Shown: positions 24,078 through 33,320, counted from the stretch's first letter. The stretch is DNA of 43,806 bases from CAZUTK01 sp964623265 (GCA_964623265.1 CAZUTK010000019.1:1-43806); one strand, 5' to 3'. Notes: generated by a model from the sequence alone, not told the origin. Program-made: numbers and translations.

Positions 24078-25184
24078 ATGGATGCAAGAAGCCTCAGCAG
24101 ACTCATCATCGGCATTCTCATCGTGGCGGTCGTCCTCTGGCTCGTTTACCTTTTGCGCCAGGTGATGACGCCGGTGTTCATCGCTCTGCTTTTCGCATAC
24201 TTGCTGGATCCGCTGATGGACCGCTTCGAGCGGCGCGGCATCAACCGCACACTGGCGATTCTGCTGTCCGGCGGAGCATTGATCCTCATCCTCGGTGTGA
24301 TCCTCGGATTTCTGCTCGCGCAGGCGCAGAAGGAAATCATCCTGCTCTATCAGAGTCTCCCGGAATACCTTACGCAGATACAGGATACGGCGATCCCTTT
24401 CATTGAAGAGCGCTTCGGGATTCATATTCCCGTGACCAGCGCGGAAATCGCGGAGGTGATTAAAACTCGGATCGCGAAGATCAATCCCGAAACCTTGAAG
24501 CCTCTGACCGCTCTGCTCGGCAAGATCACTTCCAACACCATCGCCTTGATCGGCTGGCTGGTCGGATTGTTGATTATTCCAGTGTTTCTCTTCTATTTTC
24601 TCCGGGATTGGGACGTTTATAAGGCGAGGATCGTAGCATTGCTGCCTCTGGCGCATCGAGACGCTATTTTAGAAAAAGCCGGAAAGGTGGATGCGATTCT
24701 CGGGGCCTTCATCCGGGGTCAATTGCTCGTCTGCGCCATTCTGGCGGTGTTGTACAGCGCTGGTTTGTTGCTCGTGGGGATCAACCTGGCGGTGTTGATC
24801 GGCGTATCGGCGGGGATTCTGTTCATCGTGCCGTATCTGGGCACGATCCTCGGCATTGTGGCGGCGACGATTATGGCGCTGCTGGAATACGGGTTTGCCT
24901 GGCAGGTGTTGGGCGCGTGGGGTGTGTTTGCGGTCGTGCAATTCTTGGAAGGGTATTTCATCACCCCGAAAATCGTCGGGCATCAACTAGGGTTATCACC
25001 GGTGGTCGTCATCTTCTCTCTCCTCGTGGGGGCGAATCTGCTGGGGATCATCGGTATGTTGATCGCCGTGCCGGTGGCGGCGGTCATCAACGTCTTTCTT
25101 CAGGATGCTCTGGAAAAATATCGAAACTCCTCCGCGATGCAACCCCCAAACGGAGAGAAGGAACAGGAAGTCACCGGAGGATAA
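24078..25184 (+). CDS. AI-2E family transporter (PerM/YdiK-like permease)
   Basis: Inner-membrane protein of 368 residues with the family plan: two N-terminal helices (about 8-50), a third near 60-85, a hydrophilic segment of about 85 residues, then five C-terminal helices (about 155 onward). Landmark segments are VFIALLFAYLLDPL, VFLFYFLRDW and FIVPYLGTILG. Members export diverse solutes or move Na+/H+; the name AI-2E comes from autoinducer-2 export by TqsA. I start it at ATG 24078, two bases after the M48 stop, rather than 75 bases upstream inside that gene. It is the last gene of its unit and convergent with the next one. Confidence 0.88.
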   Translation: MDARSLSRLIIGILIVAVVLWLVYLLRQVMTPVFIALLFAYLLDPLMDRFERRGINRTLAILLSGGALILILGVILGFLLAQAQKEIILLYQSLPEYLTQIQDTAIPFIEERFGIHIPVTSAEIAEVIKTRIAKINPETLKPLTALLGKITSNTIALIGWLVGLLIIPVFLFYFLRDWDVYKARIVALLPLAHRDAILEKAGKVDAILGAFIRGQLLVCAILAVLYSAGLLLVGINLAVLIGVSAGILFIVPYLGTILGIVAATIMALLEYGFAWQVLGAWGVFAVVQFLEGYFITPKIVGHQLGLSPVVVIFSLLVGANLLGIIGMLIAVPVAAVINVFLQDALEKYRNSSAMQPPNGEKEQEVTGG

Positions 25185-25282
25185 ACGGCTTAGGAGCGGG
25201 GATCCATCCCTGAGCTCGATACGTTCATTTGTCGGTTGTCAGCCGAGCGTTATTGCTGCTGGAAATCCTGCATCGGTTTCGA

Positions 25283-26794
25283 TTACTTCAAAAGCAGTAA
25301 CTTTTTCACATCCGTGAAATTTCCCGCCTGAATTCTGCAAAAATACAACCCCGAAGCCAGATCCCCCGCATCCCAAGTTACGCTGTAGAGATCCGGATCT
25401 CTGGTTTCACGCAAGATTTCCTTCACCAATCTACCCTGCATATCGAAGACCGCCAGCCGCACCAAAGCGGTCTGAGGCAGAGTGAAAGCGATAGTCGTAA
25501 CAGGATTGAAGGGATTGGGATAGATTTGCAGCAGGGAGAATTGATCCGGAATGCCGGCGGTTTTTACAGTGACGTTCTCATCGAAAGGTTCGCCGGAATT
25601 CATCCAGTCCGCGATTGCGTCTCTACCGCCCATCGCCAGTTTTGTGAAGGGGAAGCTGTCCTGATCCAACAAGGTGCTCGGGTATATGCCTGATTTTGCC
25701 TGATAGAGGTAGTCGCCCGCGGGAGCAACGCCCGGAACATTCTGAATTCGCTGTCGGCTGAGGATCGCACCTGCAGACAAGTTGATCGTCACAGGACCCA
25801 GCACCGGTCCGTAAAGCGAACCGTTCGGCAGGATCACATCGCACCATACCTGAGTGAAAAGCGCCATGGTTCCGGTGTTTTCAGCGGTGATGATGTAGAT
25901 AAAACTGCCGCCTGATGCAGGGATCTGGATCGATGGTTGGATCGGCGTCAGCGTGATGTTCAATGTCGGGGAGCCCATTTGCGGGAAGTAAAATGCTCCC
26001 ATATCGGCGCGGGTGAAGTCTGGATCCGGTGGGCTCGCCGGGGATCCGGCGTCTATGCAGGGGGAAGTCGCCTGCAGATGATAGGAACCTCCGCCCACCC
26101 ATTGCGGATCCGCGACGATCTCCCCTAATTCCAGAGATACACCCTGCAGACCGCTCCCGGTGGGTGTCCAGAAGTCGTTGTAGGTGTGGATGAAGATGGC
26201 GCCCGCCTGGTTGTAGATTGTATATTCCGGCCCGAAACCGGCGCCCTGGCAGACGACGATGTTGTTCTTTATAGAAGGATTTGCCATTGGATTCGTGATG
26301 TGGAATCCGTACTGGAAATCCGCGATGTCATCCCAGGCGTAGAGCGTATTGTTCAGGAATAGCGGGGATTCGAAACCGGATATGCGGACGCAGGTGGGAC
26401 CTTCTGAGAAGCTGATGATCAGGTTGTGGTGAAAAAAAGGACTGCCGCCTGGAACCTGCACCGCCGGATCCGTGTAATAACCGCTGCCCCTGGAAATTTT
26501 GAAGCCGCTGATTTCTGAAGATGTGGAGACGACCAAACAGCTGTATGCTCCGGAACCGCTCCGCGAGATGGTGGTCACGTCCGCTCCGCCGGAGCTCAGC
26601 AGATGAATTGCGGCGTTCTGAATAGTTACCGTCTCGATATAGGTTCCCGGCGCAACCAGCACGGTGTCGCCGTTGTTCGCTGCATTGACTCCTGCCTGGA
26701 TGGTGGAGTAATTCCCCGGCACATGGATGATGACAGCCGATGTCGGAATCGCCGCTGCGAACGACGCGAGGAAAACTCCGATTGCAAATCGCAT
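25283..26794 (-). CDS. Secreted right-handed beta-helix protein with type IX-like sorting domain
   Basis: A 503-residue exported protein. Signal peptide about 1-20; the stretch HVPGNYSTIQAGVNAANNGD with VLVAPGTYIE opens a parallel beta-helix of the pectin-lyase/NosD type (about 22-270) with coils such as FFHHNLI and LFLNNTLY. Residues about 275-400 are a module shared with two neighbouring secreted proteins (LPNGSLYGPVLGPV). The last 80 residues form the sorting domain, YPNPFNPVTTIAF, DMQGRLVKEI and ASGLYFCRIQAG. Start ATG 26794 follows GGAGGC. Own promoter at 26858-26886. Whether it has carbohydrate-cleaving activity cannot be told; no catalytic residues are evident. Confidence 0.87.
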   Translation of the reverse strand: MRFAIGVFLASFAAAIPTSAVIIHVPGNYSTIQAGVNAANNGDTVLVAPGTYIETVTIQNAAIHLLSSGGADVTTISRSGSGAYSCLVVSTSSEISGFKISRGSGYYTDPAVQVPGGSPFFHHNLIISFSEGPTCVRISGFESPLFLNNTLYAWDDIADFQYGFHITNPMANPSIKNNIVVCQGAGFGPEYTIYNQAGAIFIHTYNDFWTPTGSGLQGVSLELGEIVADPQWVGGGSYHLQATSPCIDAGSPASPPDPDFTRADMGAFYFPQMGSPTLNITLTPIQPSIQIPASGGSFIYIITAENTGTMALFTQVWCDVILPNGSLYGPVLGPVTINLSAGAILSRQRIQNVPGVAPAGDYLYQAKSGIYPSTLLDQDSFPFTKLAMGGRDAIADWMNSGEPFDENVTVKTAGIPDQFSLLQIYPNPFNPVTTIAFTLPQTALVRLAVFDMQGRLVKEILRETRDPDLYSVTWDAGDLASGLYFCRIQAGNFTDVKKLLLLK

Positions 26795-26857
26795 ATTCGC
26801 CTCCAATAGGATCGCATTGTGTATCGCGTGTTTCGGATCAATTCATAGAACAATCTT

Positions 26858-26886
26858 AATGTAGAGTATTTTCTCCAGTTAGTCAA
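26858..26886 (-). promoter_or_regulatory. Sigma70-type promoter of the beta-helix gene
   Basis: Minus strand TTGACT (26886-26881), 17-base spacer, TACATT (26863-26858), 64 bases before the start. Confidence 0.75.
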
Positions 26887-26938
26887 GCGTTATTTTGAAA
26901 GTAGGAAGAAATTTTATGATTGTCGTAGACGCAAATGG

Positions 26939-26965
26939 AAAGGGTCGGCACAGCGCCGACCCTTT
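26939..26965 (-). terminator. Terminator hairpin after the second C25 peptidase gene
   Basis: Perfect 11-bp stem AAAGGGTCGGC (26939-26949) with GCCGACCCTTT (26955-26965) and a 5-base loop, 19 bases after the stop at 26984. The T-run is short, so termination may be partial. Confidence 0.65.
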
Positions 26966-26983
26966 CTGTTGCAAGCATCAGAG

Positions 26984-29900
26984 TTATTTGATCAGAACCA
27001 TCTTCCCGCCTTGCTGGAAGGATCCGGCTTGCAACTGGTATAGATAGATGCCGGATGCGAGCTGCGAGGCGTCGAAAGTGATCTCGTGCGTGCCGGCATC
27101 CCGCAGACCATCCACCAGCGAGGCGACCAGCCTGCCCTGAAGATCGTAAATCTTCAGACTGACGCGGGTAACTTCAGGCAGTGTGAAGGAGAAGCGGGTG
27201 TCGGGATTGAAGGGATTAGGATAGAGCCCGTGGAATTGGAACTCCGCGGGACGGGCGGTTTCATTCTGCGAGACCTCGAATTCGAAACTTTCGCCCGAGT
27301 TCTCCCAGCCGCCGACCCAGATTCCGTCGCCGGTCGTCAGCTTGGTGAAGGGGAAGTTGTCGCTGTCCCAGACGACGGCGGGATATTGACCCACGTACCC
27401 GTTATAGCTGTAGTTGCCTGCGGGCGCGCTGCCGGGGACGGACTGCGTGCGGTCGCGGTTCAGCGAGATCCCCGCGGGGAGCGTCAGATTGACGGGTCCA
27501 AGCACCGGACCGTAGGTAGATCCGTTGGGCAGTGTCACTGTGCACCAGGCGTCGAACGTCTGCGGTGTGGATTCACCATTGGCGACGGCGATGTTGAAGT
27601 TGAAGCTGCCGCCGCTTGCGGGAATCTGGATGGGCGGGTTCAGCGGCGTCATAGTGATGCTGACATTGGGCGTCGTGCCCATCGGCATGCCGACGATCTG
27701 GATGTCGTCAATATACCAGCCCTCGTTGTTGCCGCTGTTGTCCGATCCGAAGCGGAAACGCAGTTGGATATCCCCGACAAATGCGGACAGATCCGCGGAC
27801 TTCTGCGCCCATGCCGCATTCGATCCGGAAAAAACAGGCGTCTGTGGGGCGAACGGACCCGTGTACGGATTGCCGCCGCCCGCGGTGGAACGAATGTGAT
27901 GCGTGTACGCCAGCGGAAGGACCGACCAAGGACCGCCGTTGTGGGAGATCTCCACGACGCCGCCGTCGTAAGCGGAGTCCGGATACGTGCCGGACGCTTC
28001 CGCGACGATGGACTGCCAGTACGTCAATTCGCAGTCGCTGCCTATGGTGATCACCGGCGTCACCAAGCCGCCGTCGGCGTGATTGGCGTAATTGCCTGTA
28101 CCGGTGTCGCCGAATTTCCAGGCGTGAGTCGCGGAGTGGCTGTTTTCAGTGGAGATATGCCACTGATCCACCCAACCCACGGAAACCGCGCCGTGAGTCC
28201 AGTTGCCGGCGCCGTTCTCGATGTTATCCGAGAAGAGGATCCCCAGAATCAGGAAGCTGTAGGTGCTGGTGTTGCCGGCGTTGTGCTGCGGGGAATTATC
28301 CACGGCGTGGATGTAGTAGCTGATCTGCGTGCCCGCCGTTTGTCCGGGGATGTTCCCCGTCCAATCGGTGCCGCTGACGTGCGTCATGGGGACTTCCGTA
28401 AAAGCGCCGCCGTTCAACGCGTAGAAAATGGAAGCGCTCTGAACTCCGGAGAAATCCATGATGCTGGCGTTGACGACATAGGGACCCGGGCTGGTGGTCG
28501 TCGTCAGCGGTGTGTGCGAAATCAATGGCGGCCAGAGGTCGGGACCGCCCGTGACCACCGGCAGATCCGCGATGTGAGGCATATAGTTGTAGGCGGTTAC
28601 CGTCAGGGTGACGTAGCCGCCCTGCGGCAGCTGACCGGTGATGCTGATGACGGCCAGACCCGTGGAATCGCTGTAGGCGTTGCCCAGCAGCTCATTGTTA
28701 TAAGAAATCGCCGCCAACGCGCCGCCGACGCCCGGCACCATCACGGGGAAAGTAGGCTGACCGTAGTTGATCTGATTATCGTATTGGGCATTGAGAGTTG
28801 CCGGTGCGGCAGTGCGGATTTGCAGCGAAGGATCGCCGAAAACGTGCCAATGGTCAAATTCGCTTTCGCCCGTAGAACCGGTTTCGTCAATCATCAGCAT
28901 GGCGCCGTTGAAGCAGAGTGCGCCGTAACTGTGCAGAATGTCGGCGGTCATAAGATCAATGAACTCGTCCTGAGCGTACATAGGAGGCGCCCAGGATTGA
29001 TTCTGCGATGACCCGTAAAACGCAACCGCGCCCGTAGGCTCTCCGTTGTGAGAAGCCCGCAGCCAAGCTTCCGCGAAACAAGTGCTGCTGGTGAAATTTC
29101 CCACTACGCAGGCGACGCTGGTGATGAAGGGCAACATGTTGTCGTTGACCAGAGCGTTCACGTTGGTGTTGCTGAATCCCGTCGTACCCCAGGAGGTCGT
29201 GCTCCCGTGTCCGCAGTAATTCACAATGCCGCGCCCGTTGTTGAGGGCATTGCTGACCATCGCGGCGGTCGCTCCGGGGTCGTAGATCTGATCTACTAAG
29301 GTGTAACCGTAACGCAGCAGGTCGTTTCGAATGTAATTCATATGCACCCAGTCGGCTTCACCGTAATGACCGATGCCCGCACCTTGATCCGATGCGATGC
29401 CGGTGCCTTTGGCATACCAAGGCGCGCCTGCTTGAGGCAGTTTCTCATATTCGAGGGTTTTCGTCACCTGATTCACGACGTCTTGCAGACTTTCCGCCGA
29501 AAAGCGCCCTACGAACAATTCGGGGTAGTGGTCGCTACCTGCCAACAGAGCGTAAGTCGGGTCGGTGCCGCCGCCGCTGATGGGTGAGACGACTTGCGCA
29601 TGATCGCCGACCAGCAGCACGAACGTCAAACCATCGGTCTGGTATGCGTTGCGGATATAGTTTTTAATGGAAGTCGCATTATTCCCGATGGTCGAGACAT
29701 TGACGATGGTGGTGGGAATTCCTTTTTGATTTTTCCAGTTCACCAACGGCATTACGGCGTCGCGGAAATTGTCGTAGGTGATGATCAACATAGGGCCGAT
29801 TTCATCCACCAGTGTGTAGCGGTCTTCATCGAAGTTCAAGAACGTTCTGCGGTAGATCTCCCGGAACTGAGGATCCACACTGTTGAATGCGCGCTGACGT

Positions 29901-30511
29901 TCGAGAATGTTCGCGCCTCCGCTTCCCGCCGCCGTCATTTCAACGGTCAGATTCGTATACACGCGCAGGATTTGCCGCACTGGGTTGTACTGAAATGCGT
30001 TGACTTCGATCACCTGACCGCGCAGATCGCGCAGGATGTAGGGATCGCGCAGCTGAACGATTTCCCGAGGGTACCAATCATCCTGCTGATACACTTCGCT
30101 GAATTCGTAGGGCACAGCCGCAGGGTTGACGGTGCGCAGCAGGTGACCCTTGGATGGCGCGATTTTGACGCCGGCGATGTCGCGGTACTGCGCGCCGATG
30201 ACTCGAGCCTGCATCAAAGCGTTATCCGGAATGATGACGCTGCGGCAGAGACGCGGCAGGTCCGGATTGCCGGCTTCCCAAAGGCGGCTCTCGCTTTCCA
30301 ACCCGATCAGGCTGTATTCTTCGCCCTGAATGAGGATTCTTTCCTGATAGTAGCCGTTCACCTGATATTCCAACAGAATCCGGCTGTCTGTGGATTCCAG
30401 AACCCGCGTGACTGTGGGTTGCTGATACGCCGTCAGGCTGACCCAATCTCCTGCGTACGCCAGCGTCGCAAGGAGCAACAGGGAACAAAGCAGGCAGCAA
30501 ATTTTCTTCAT
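26984..30511 (-). CDS. Gingipain-like C25 peptidase, multidomain, with type IX-like sorting domain
   Basis: Secreted cysteine protease of 1175 residues. Start ATG 30511 follows AGGGAGAA and begins a signal peptide of about 20 residues; the open frame upstream overlaps the promoter. Order: propeptide (to about 220), catalytic C25 domain with His435 in NYCGHGS and Cys468 in SVACVVG, an Ig-like domain (about 660-760), a jelly-roll/MAM-like domain as in immune inhibitor A proteases (about 765-940, with DNIENGAGNW and DDIQIVGMPMG), the module shared with two neighbours (LPNGSTYGPVLGPV), and the sorting domain with YPNPFNPDTRF, YDLQGRLV and ASGIYLYQLQAG. It is likely released by a type IX apparatus encoded elsewhere. 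Confidence 0.93.
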   Translation of the reverse strand: MKKICCLLCSLLLLATLAYAGDWVSLTAYQQPTVTRVLESTDSRILLEYQVNGYYQERILIQGEEYSLIGLESESRLWEAGNPDLPRLCRSVIIPDNALMQARVIGAQYRDIAGVKIAPSKGHLLRTVNPAAVPYEFSEVYQQDDWYPREIVQLRDPYILRDLRGQVIEVNAFQYNPVRQILRVYTNLTVEMTAAGSGGANILERQRAFNSVDPQFREIYRRTFLNFDEDRYTLVDEIGPMLIITYDNFRDAVMPLVNWKNQKGIPTTIVNVSTIGNNATSIKNYIRNAYQTDGLTFVLLVGDHAQVVSPISGGGTDPTYALLAGSDHYPELFVGRFSAESLQDVVNQVTKTLEYEKLPQAGAPWYAKGTGIASDQGAGIGHYGEADWVHMNYIRNDLLRYGYTLVDQIYDPGATAAMVSNALNNGRGIVNYCGHGSTTSWGTTGFSNTNVNALVNDNMLPFITSVACVVGNFTSSTCFAEAWLRASHNGEPTGAVAFYGSSQNQSWAPPMYAQDEFIDLMTADILHSYGALCFNGAMLMIDETGSTGESEFDHWHVFGDPSLQIRTAAPATLNAQYDNQINYGQPTFPVMVPGVGGALAAISYNNELLGNAYSDSTGLAVISITGQLPQGGYVTLTVTAYNYMPHIADLPVVTGGPDLWPPLISHTPLTTTTSPGPYVVNASIMDFSGVQSASIFYALNGGAFTEVPMTHVSGTDWTGNIPGQTAGTQISYYIHAVDNSPQHNAGNTSTYSFLILGILFSDNIENGAGNWTHGAVSVGWVDQWHISTENSHSATHAWKFGDTGTGNYANHADGGLVTPVITIGSDCELTYWQSIVAEASGTYPDSAYDGGVVEISHNGGPWSVLPLAYTHHIRSTAGGGNPYTGPFAPQTPVFSGSNAAWAQKSADLSAFVGDIQLRFRFGSDNSGNNEGWYIDDIQIVGMPMGTTPNVSITMTPLNPPIQIPASGGSFNFNIAVANGESTPQTFDAWCTVTLPNGSTYGPVLGPVNLTLPAGISLNRDRTQSVPGSAPAGNYSYNGYVGQYPAVVWDSDNFPFTKLTTGDGIWVGGWENSGESFEFEVSQNETARPAEFQFHGLYPNPFNPDTRFSFTLPEVTRVSLKIYDLQGRLVASLVDGLRDAGTHEITFDASQLASGIYLYQLQAGSFQQGGKMVLIK

Positions 30512-30574
30512 GACCGTTCTCCCTTTCTGTAGTGGAAACGCTTGAATGGGTTGATTTTCTGTGATCCAAAATTT

Positions 30575-30603
30575 AATATACGCAATCTTTTGCGCAAAGT
30601 CAA
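30575..30603 (-). promoter_or_regulatory. Sigma70-type promoter of the second C25 peptidase gene, with internal palindrome
   Basis: Minus strand TTGACT (30603-30598), 17-base spacer, TATATT (30580-30575). The palindrome TTTGCGCAAA fills 30589-30598, between the two boxes, where a bound repressor would block RNA polymerase. Confidence 0.75.
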
Positions 30604-30634
30604 GTCCCAAAATCAAAAGTGGTGTTTTTTATAG

Positions 30635-30663
30635 GAAAGGGCGACGCAACGCGTCGCCCTTTC
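30635..30663 (-). terminator. Hairpin after the BNR-like secreted protein gene
   Basis: Perfect 13-bp stem GAAAGGGCGACGC (30635-30647) with GCGTCGCCCTTTC (30651-30663), 3-base loop, 51 bases after the stop at 30715. No proper T-run follows on the minus strand; it may act as a terminator or protect the 3' end of the message. Confidence 0.55.
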
Positions 30664-30714
30664 GTGTGTCTGACAGTGCCGGTAGCAGCGTCTAAAGCGG
30701 ATGGATGCCTCGGC

Positions 30715-33003
30715 TTATTTCAGCAACGCCAGTTTCCCGCCGGCGGTGGCGCCGCCCGCTTGCAGGCGATAGAGATATACTCCGGAAGGCAGGTTGGAGG
30801 CGTCAAAGATCACTTCGTGTGTTCCAGCGGATCGCAGAGCATCCACTAGAGACGCCACCATCCGCCCTTGCAGATCGTAAATCGTCAGATTCACATGCGC
30901 CGCTTCGGACAGGGAATAGCGGAGGGTCGTCACCGGGTTGAACGGGTTAGGATGCGCGGCGCACAGCAGGAAATCCACGGGAGGCGCAGCGGGATTCACG
31001 CTTCCAAACGATTCGCCGGAGTTCAGCCAGTTCTCCACGAAACCGCCGTCCATATCGGCGGATTTGGTGAAGTTGAAATACGAGCTGTCGTACTTGACCG
31101 CGGGGTAATTGCCGACGTAGCCGATGTAATAGTACTGCCCGGCGGGTGCGGAAGCCGGGATGGCTTGCGTGCGCTGGCGGGTGATGCTCGCGCCAGCCGG
31201 CAAAGTCAATGGCACAGGACCCAAGACCGGACCGTACAGCGAACCGTTGGGGAGCTTCACGAGAATCCAGGTGCTGAAGCTCTGCACCGAGGATTCGTGA
31301 TTTATGAGAGATGCGTTGAAGTTGAAACTACCGCCGCCCGACGGAATGACGATCGGCGGATTCACCGGCGTCAGGGTGATGTCAATGTTGGGATTTCCCG
31401 CCGGCACGTGGAGATGAATCGTCTGCGGCACCAGCGGCGTCGTCGGGATGGCGGACACCGGCACGCGGTGGTACTTCACCGGATTCAGCGTCCAGGAGCC
31501 TTCCGTCTGCACAACGTTGCCGGCATCTTTATCCAGCACGTACATAATGCGGCAATATCCGTCCACTGTCTTCGCCATAGAAGGAGTCAATTCCGACCAG
31601 CTGTTGCCGGGTGTCGCCTGAGCCGGAGTGATGGTGTTGGTGACGTTGGTTCCCACCGACCAGTTCATGCCGCCGTCGGTCGAAACCGAGACGTAAATCT
31701 CGCCGGATGGATAGCCGGACAGAGACAGATGCGCCGCGTCGCAGTCGTACACCTGATACATGCAGTAGAGATAACCGGTGGAAGGATCCTGTCCCAAGAT
31801 TGGGCGTTGCGCTTTTACGTTCCAGGCGCCGCACTGAACGGTCGCAGTGGCGTCGGTCGTCCAGCCGTTGTGCACGATCCGGAAGGAATCGGGCCATTGT
31901 TCCGACCAATGCCAGATGATCGAGTTGTTCACGCTGAGCGTTCCCTGGATCTGCCAATATCCGCGCGTGGTGAACACGATGTGGAGGCAGTTGCTCTGGT
32001 CGAAGAAGAGGTTGAGGTCGGTGTAGGCGCGCAGAGTATCCTGATTGGCGCGGGCGGTGTCCGGCAGGAAGCTCAGATTCGGCGGGATGAAGTTGGTAAG
32101 ATTGACCGCCTGCGAAAAATTCGGGTTCAAGCCGTCGGCGTCAATCAAATAATAGATATCGTTGTTGTACTGGTTGTAGGGCATCGGCGCGCGGGGACGC
32201 GTCCAGGCGAACGCCACGCGGTCGGAGACGTCCGATACCGCTACGTCGGCAGCGATGGTCATCGTGGTGTCCACATTCGTCCAGACGGGGTCGAACACGA
32301 TTTCGCCGGTCCCTGTGTTATATGTGCCGGAAATGTAATACTGGCGCTGCGGCGATCCTGCCGCGGGGACGTTTTCCGTGGAAATGACGTGGATGCGGCC
32401 GTTGCGGTCTATCTGCATCCTAGGCCAGATAACCGGATTGGGGATCGCCGGTGGTGTGGGGCTGTAAACCAGAAAGGCGCCGATATGCGGAGCGAAATCC
32501 CCTCCAACGGCGGTTCTATTCGGATCCGTGGAAGACAACTGCTGGTGGAAAGCCGGAAAAGCGCGTCCTCCGAAAGCGGCGTCCACGACCGTAAATCCTC
32601 CCTTGAACCCGGTATCCACTTGCTGTCCCACACCAGGCCAGCCCTGCACATTTGCCGGCGTGACGAAGTTGTAAAAGATATGTCGCTGAGATGCTCCGGA
32701 ATTCAGTCCGTTCATCCAAACGAAATGATAATATCCCAGAGAATCCTTATCCACCATCCTTCCGATGGTGCCGTTGTGTTGGTTCTCGTACCAGGTCGTG
32801 CCGATAGTGAACGTATCCCCGATGACATCCATCTCATCGAGGTAGAGTTCCTCAGAGGGCGGCATCGCCACCGGGGCGGAGACGATCTCATCCCCCGTCA
32901 GCAGCGGGTAGGTCACGATGGGCATCTTGGCGGTTTGATCCGATCCAAAGGCGAGGATCGGGAATAGCAGAAGCGCGGAAAGGATCAGTACGAACGATTT
33001 CAT
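30715..33003 (-). CDS. Secreted BNR/sialidase-like repeat protein with type IX-like sorting domain
   Basis: A 762-residue exported protein. Start ATG 33003 follows AGGAGG; signal peptide about 1-19. The middle (about 50-530) has beta-propeller character, with a BNR-type Asp-box motif in VSTDGGMNWSVGT and several similar blade-like segments. Enzymatic sialidase residues are not evident, so a binding or structural role is possible. Residues about 545-680 are the module shared with two neighbours (LPNGSLYGPVLGPV and NSGESF). The final 80 residues are the sorting domain, with HPNPFNPVTTLRY, YDLQGRMV and PSGVYLYRLQAGG. Own promoter at 33080-33108. Function otherwise unknown. Confidence 0.8.
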   Translation of the reverse strand: MKSFVLILSALLLFPILAFGSDQTAKMPIVTYPLLTGDEIVSAPVAMPPSEELYLDEMDVIGDTFTIGTTWYENQHNGTIGRMVDKDSLGYYHFVWMNGLNSGASQRHIFYNFVTPANVQGWPGVGQQVDTGFKGGFTVVDAAFGGRAFPAFHQQLSSTDPNRTAVGGDFAPHIGAFLVYSPTPPAIPNPVIWPRMQIDRNGRIHVISTENVPAAGSPQRQYYISGTYNTGTGEIVFDPVWTNVDTTMTIAADVAVSDVSDRVAFAWTRPRAPMPYNQYNNDIYYLIDADGLNPNFSQAVNLTNFIPPNLSFLPDTARANQDTLRAYTDLNLFFDQSNCLHIVFTTRGYWQIQGTLSVNNSIIWHWSEQWPDSFRIVHNGWTTDATATVQCGAWNVKAQRPILGQDPSTGYLYCMYQVYDCDAAHLSLSGYPSGEIYVSVSTDGGMNWSVGTNVTNTITPAQATPGNSWSELTPSMAKTVDGYCRIMYVLDKDAGNVVQTEGSWTLNPVKYHRVPVSAIPTTPLVPQTIHLHVPAGNPNIDITLTPVNPPIVIPSGGGSFNFNASLINHESSVQSFSTWILVKLPNGSLYGPVLGPVPLTLPAGASITRQRTQAIPASAPAGQYYYIGYVGNYPAVKYDSSYFNFTKSADMDGGFVENWLNSGESFGSVNPAAPPVDFLLCAAHPNPFNPVTTLRYSLSEAAHVNLTIYDLQGRMVASLVDALRSAGTHEVIFDASNLPSGVYLYRLQAGGATAGGKLALLK

Positions 33004-33079
33004 TGATTCCTCCTTGTTGAGTTTTGACGGGATCTTCCAGCAATGTGCGCCGATGAATCCGGCAATTAAAAACACAATC

Positions 33080-33109
33080 AATATACTGCAATTTTCTTGC
33101 ATATGCAAG
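33080..33109 (-). promoter_or_regulatory. Promoter of the BNR-like gene with 14-bp palindrome over the -35 box
   Basis: Minus strand TTGCAT (33108-33103), 17-base spacer, TATATT (33085-33080). CTTGCATATGCAAG (33096-33109) is a perfect palindrome covering the -35 box, a likely operator. Confidence 0.7.
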
Positions 33110-33243
33110 TTAATTTTTTTTACAAGGGCGATTTTATTAATATCCGAGTGTGTTGCTTTTACCGCTTCACAGCTACTTCCGGGACAATATCCATTTTATC
33201 TACTATAAAATGAGTCCCGATCTGCAGATGCAGTGATTTACGC

Positions 33244-33286
33244 TTGACTTTTCCAGAATTACTTGTTACCTTTTTTCTGACAAGTA
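33244..33286 (+). promoter_or_regulatory. Promoter and flanking inverted repeat of the candidate selenoprotein gene
   Basis: TTGACT (33244-33249), 17-base spacer, TACCTT (33267-33272). The -10 box is framed by TACTTGT (33260-33266) and ACAAGTA (33280-33286), a 7-bp inverted repeat that looks like an operator. Confidence 0.65.
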
Positions 33287-33320
33287 CAATTCGGCGGTTT
33301 GCTTTACGCAGGAGATTTCT

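Noticed and set aside
25190..25225. Inverted repeat between the convergent PerM-like and beta-helix genes
   Set aside because: The GGGAT/ATCCC arms leave a two-base loop and no T-run follows, so it is not convincing as a terminator.
27086..29011. Open frame of 641 codons on the plus strand
   Set aside because: Antisense to the second C25 peptidase. The product is rich in Arg, Val and Gly without domain features, as expected of a frame opposite a GC-rich gene.
30868..32967. Open frame of 699 codons on the plus strand
   Set aside because: Antisense to the BNR-like secreted protein, which has a signal peptide, sorting domain and its own promoter. No sign of coding in the plus frame.
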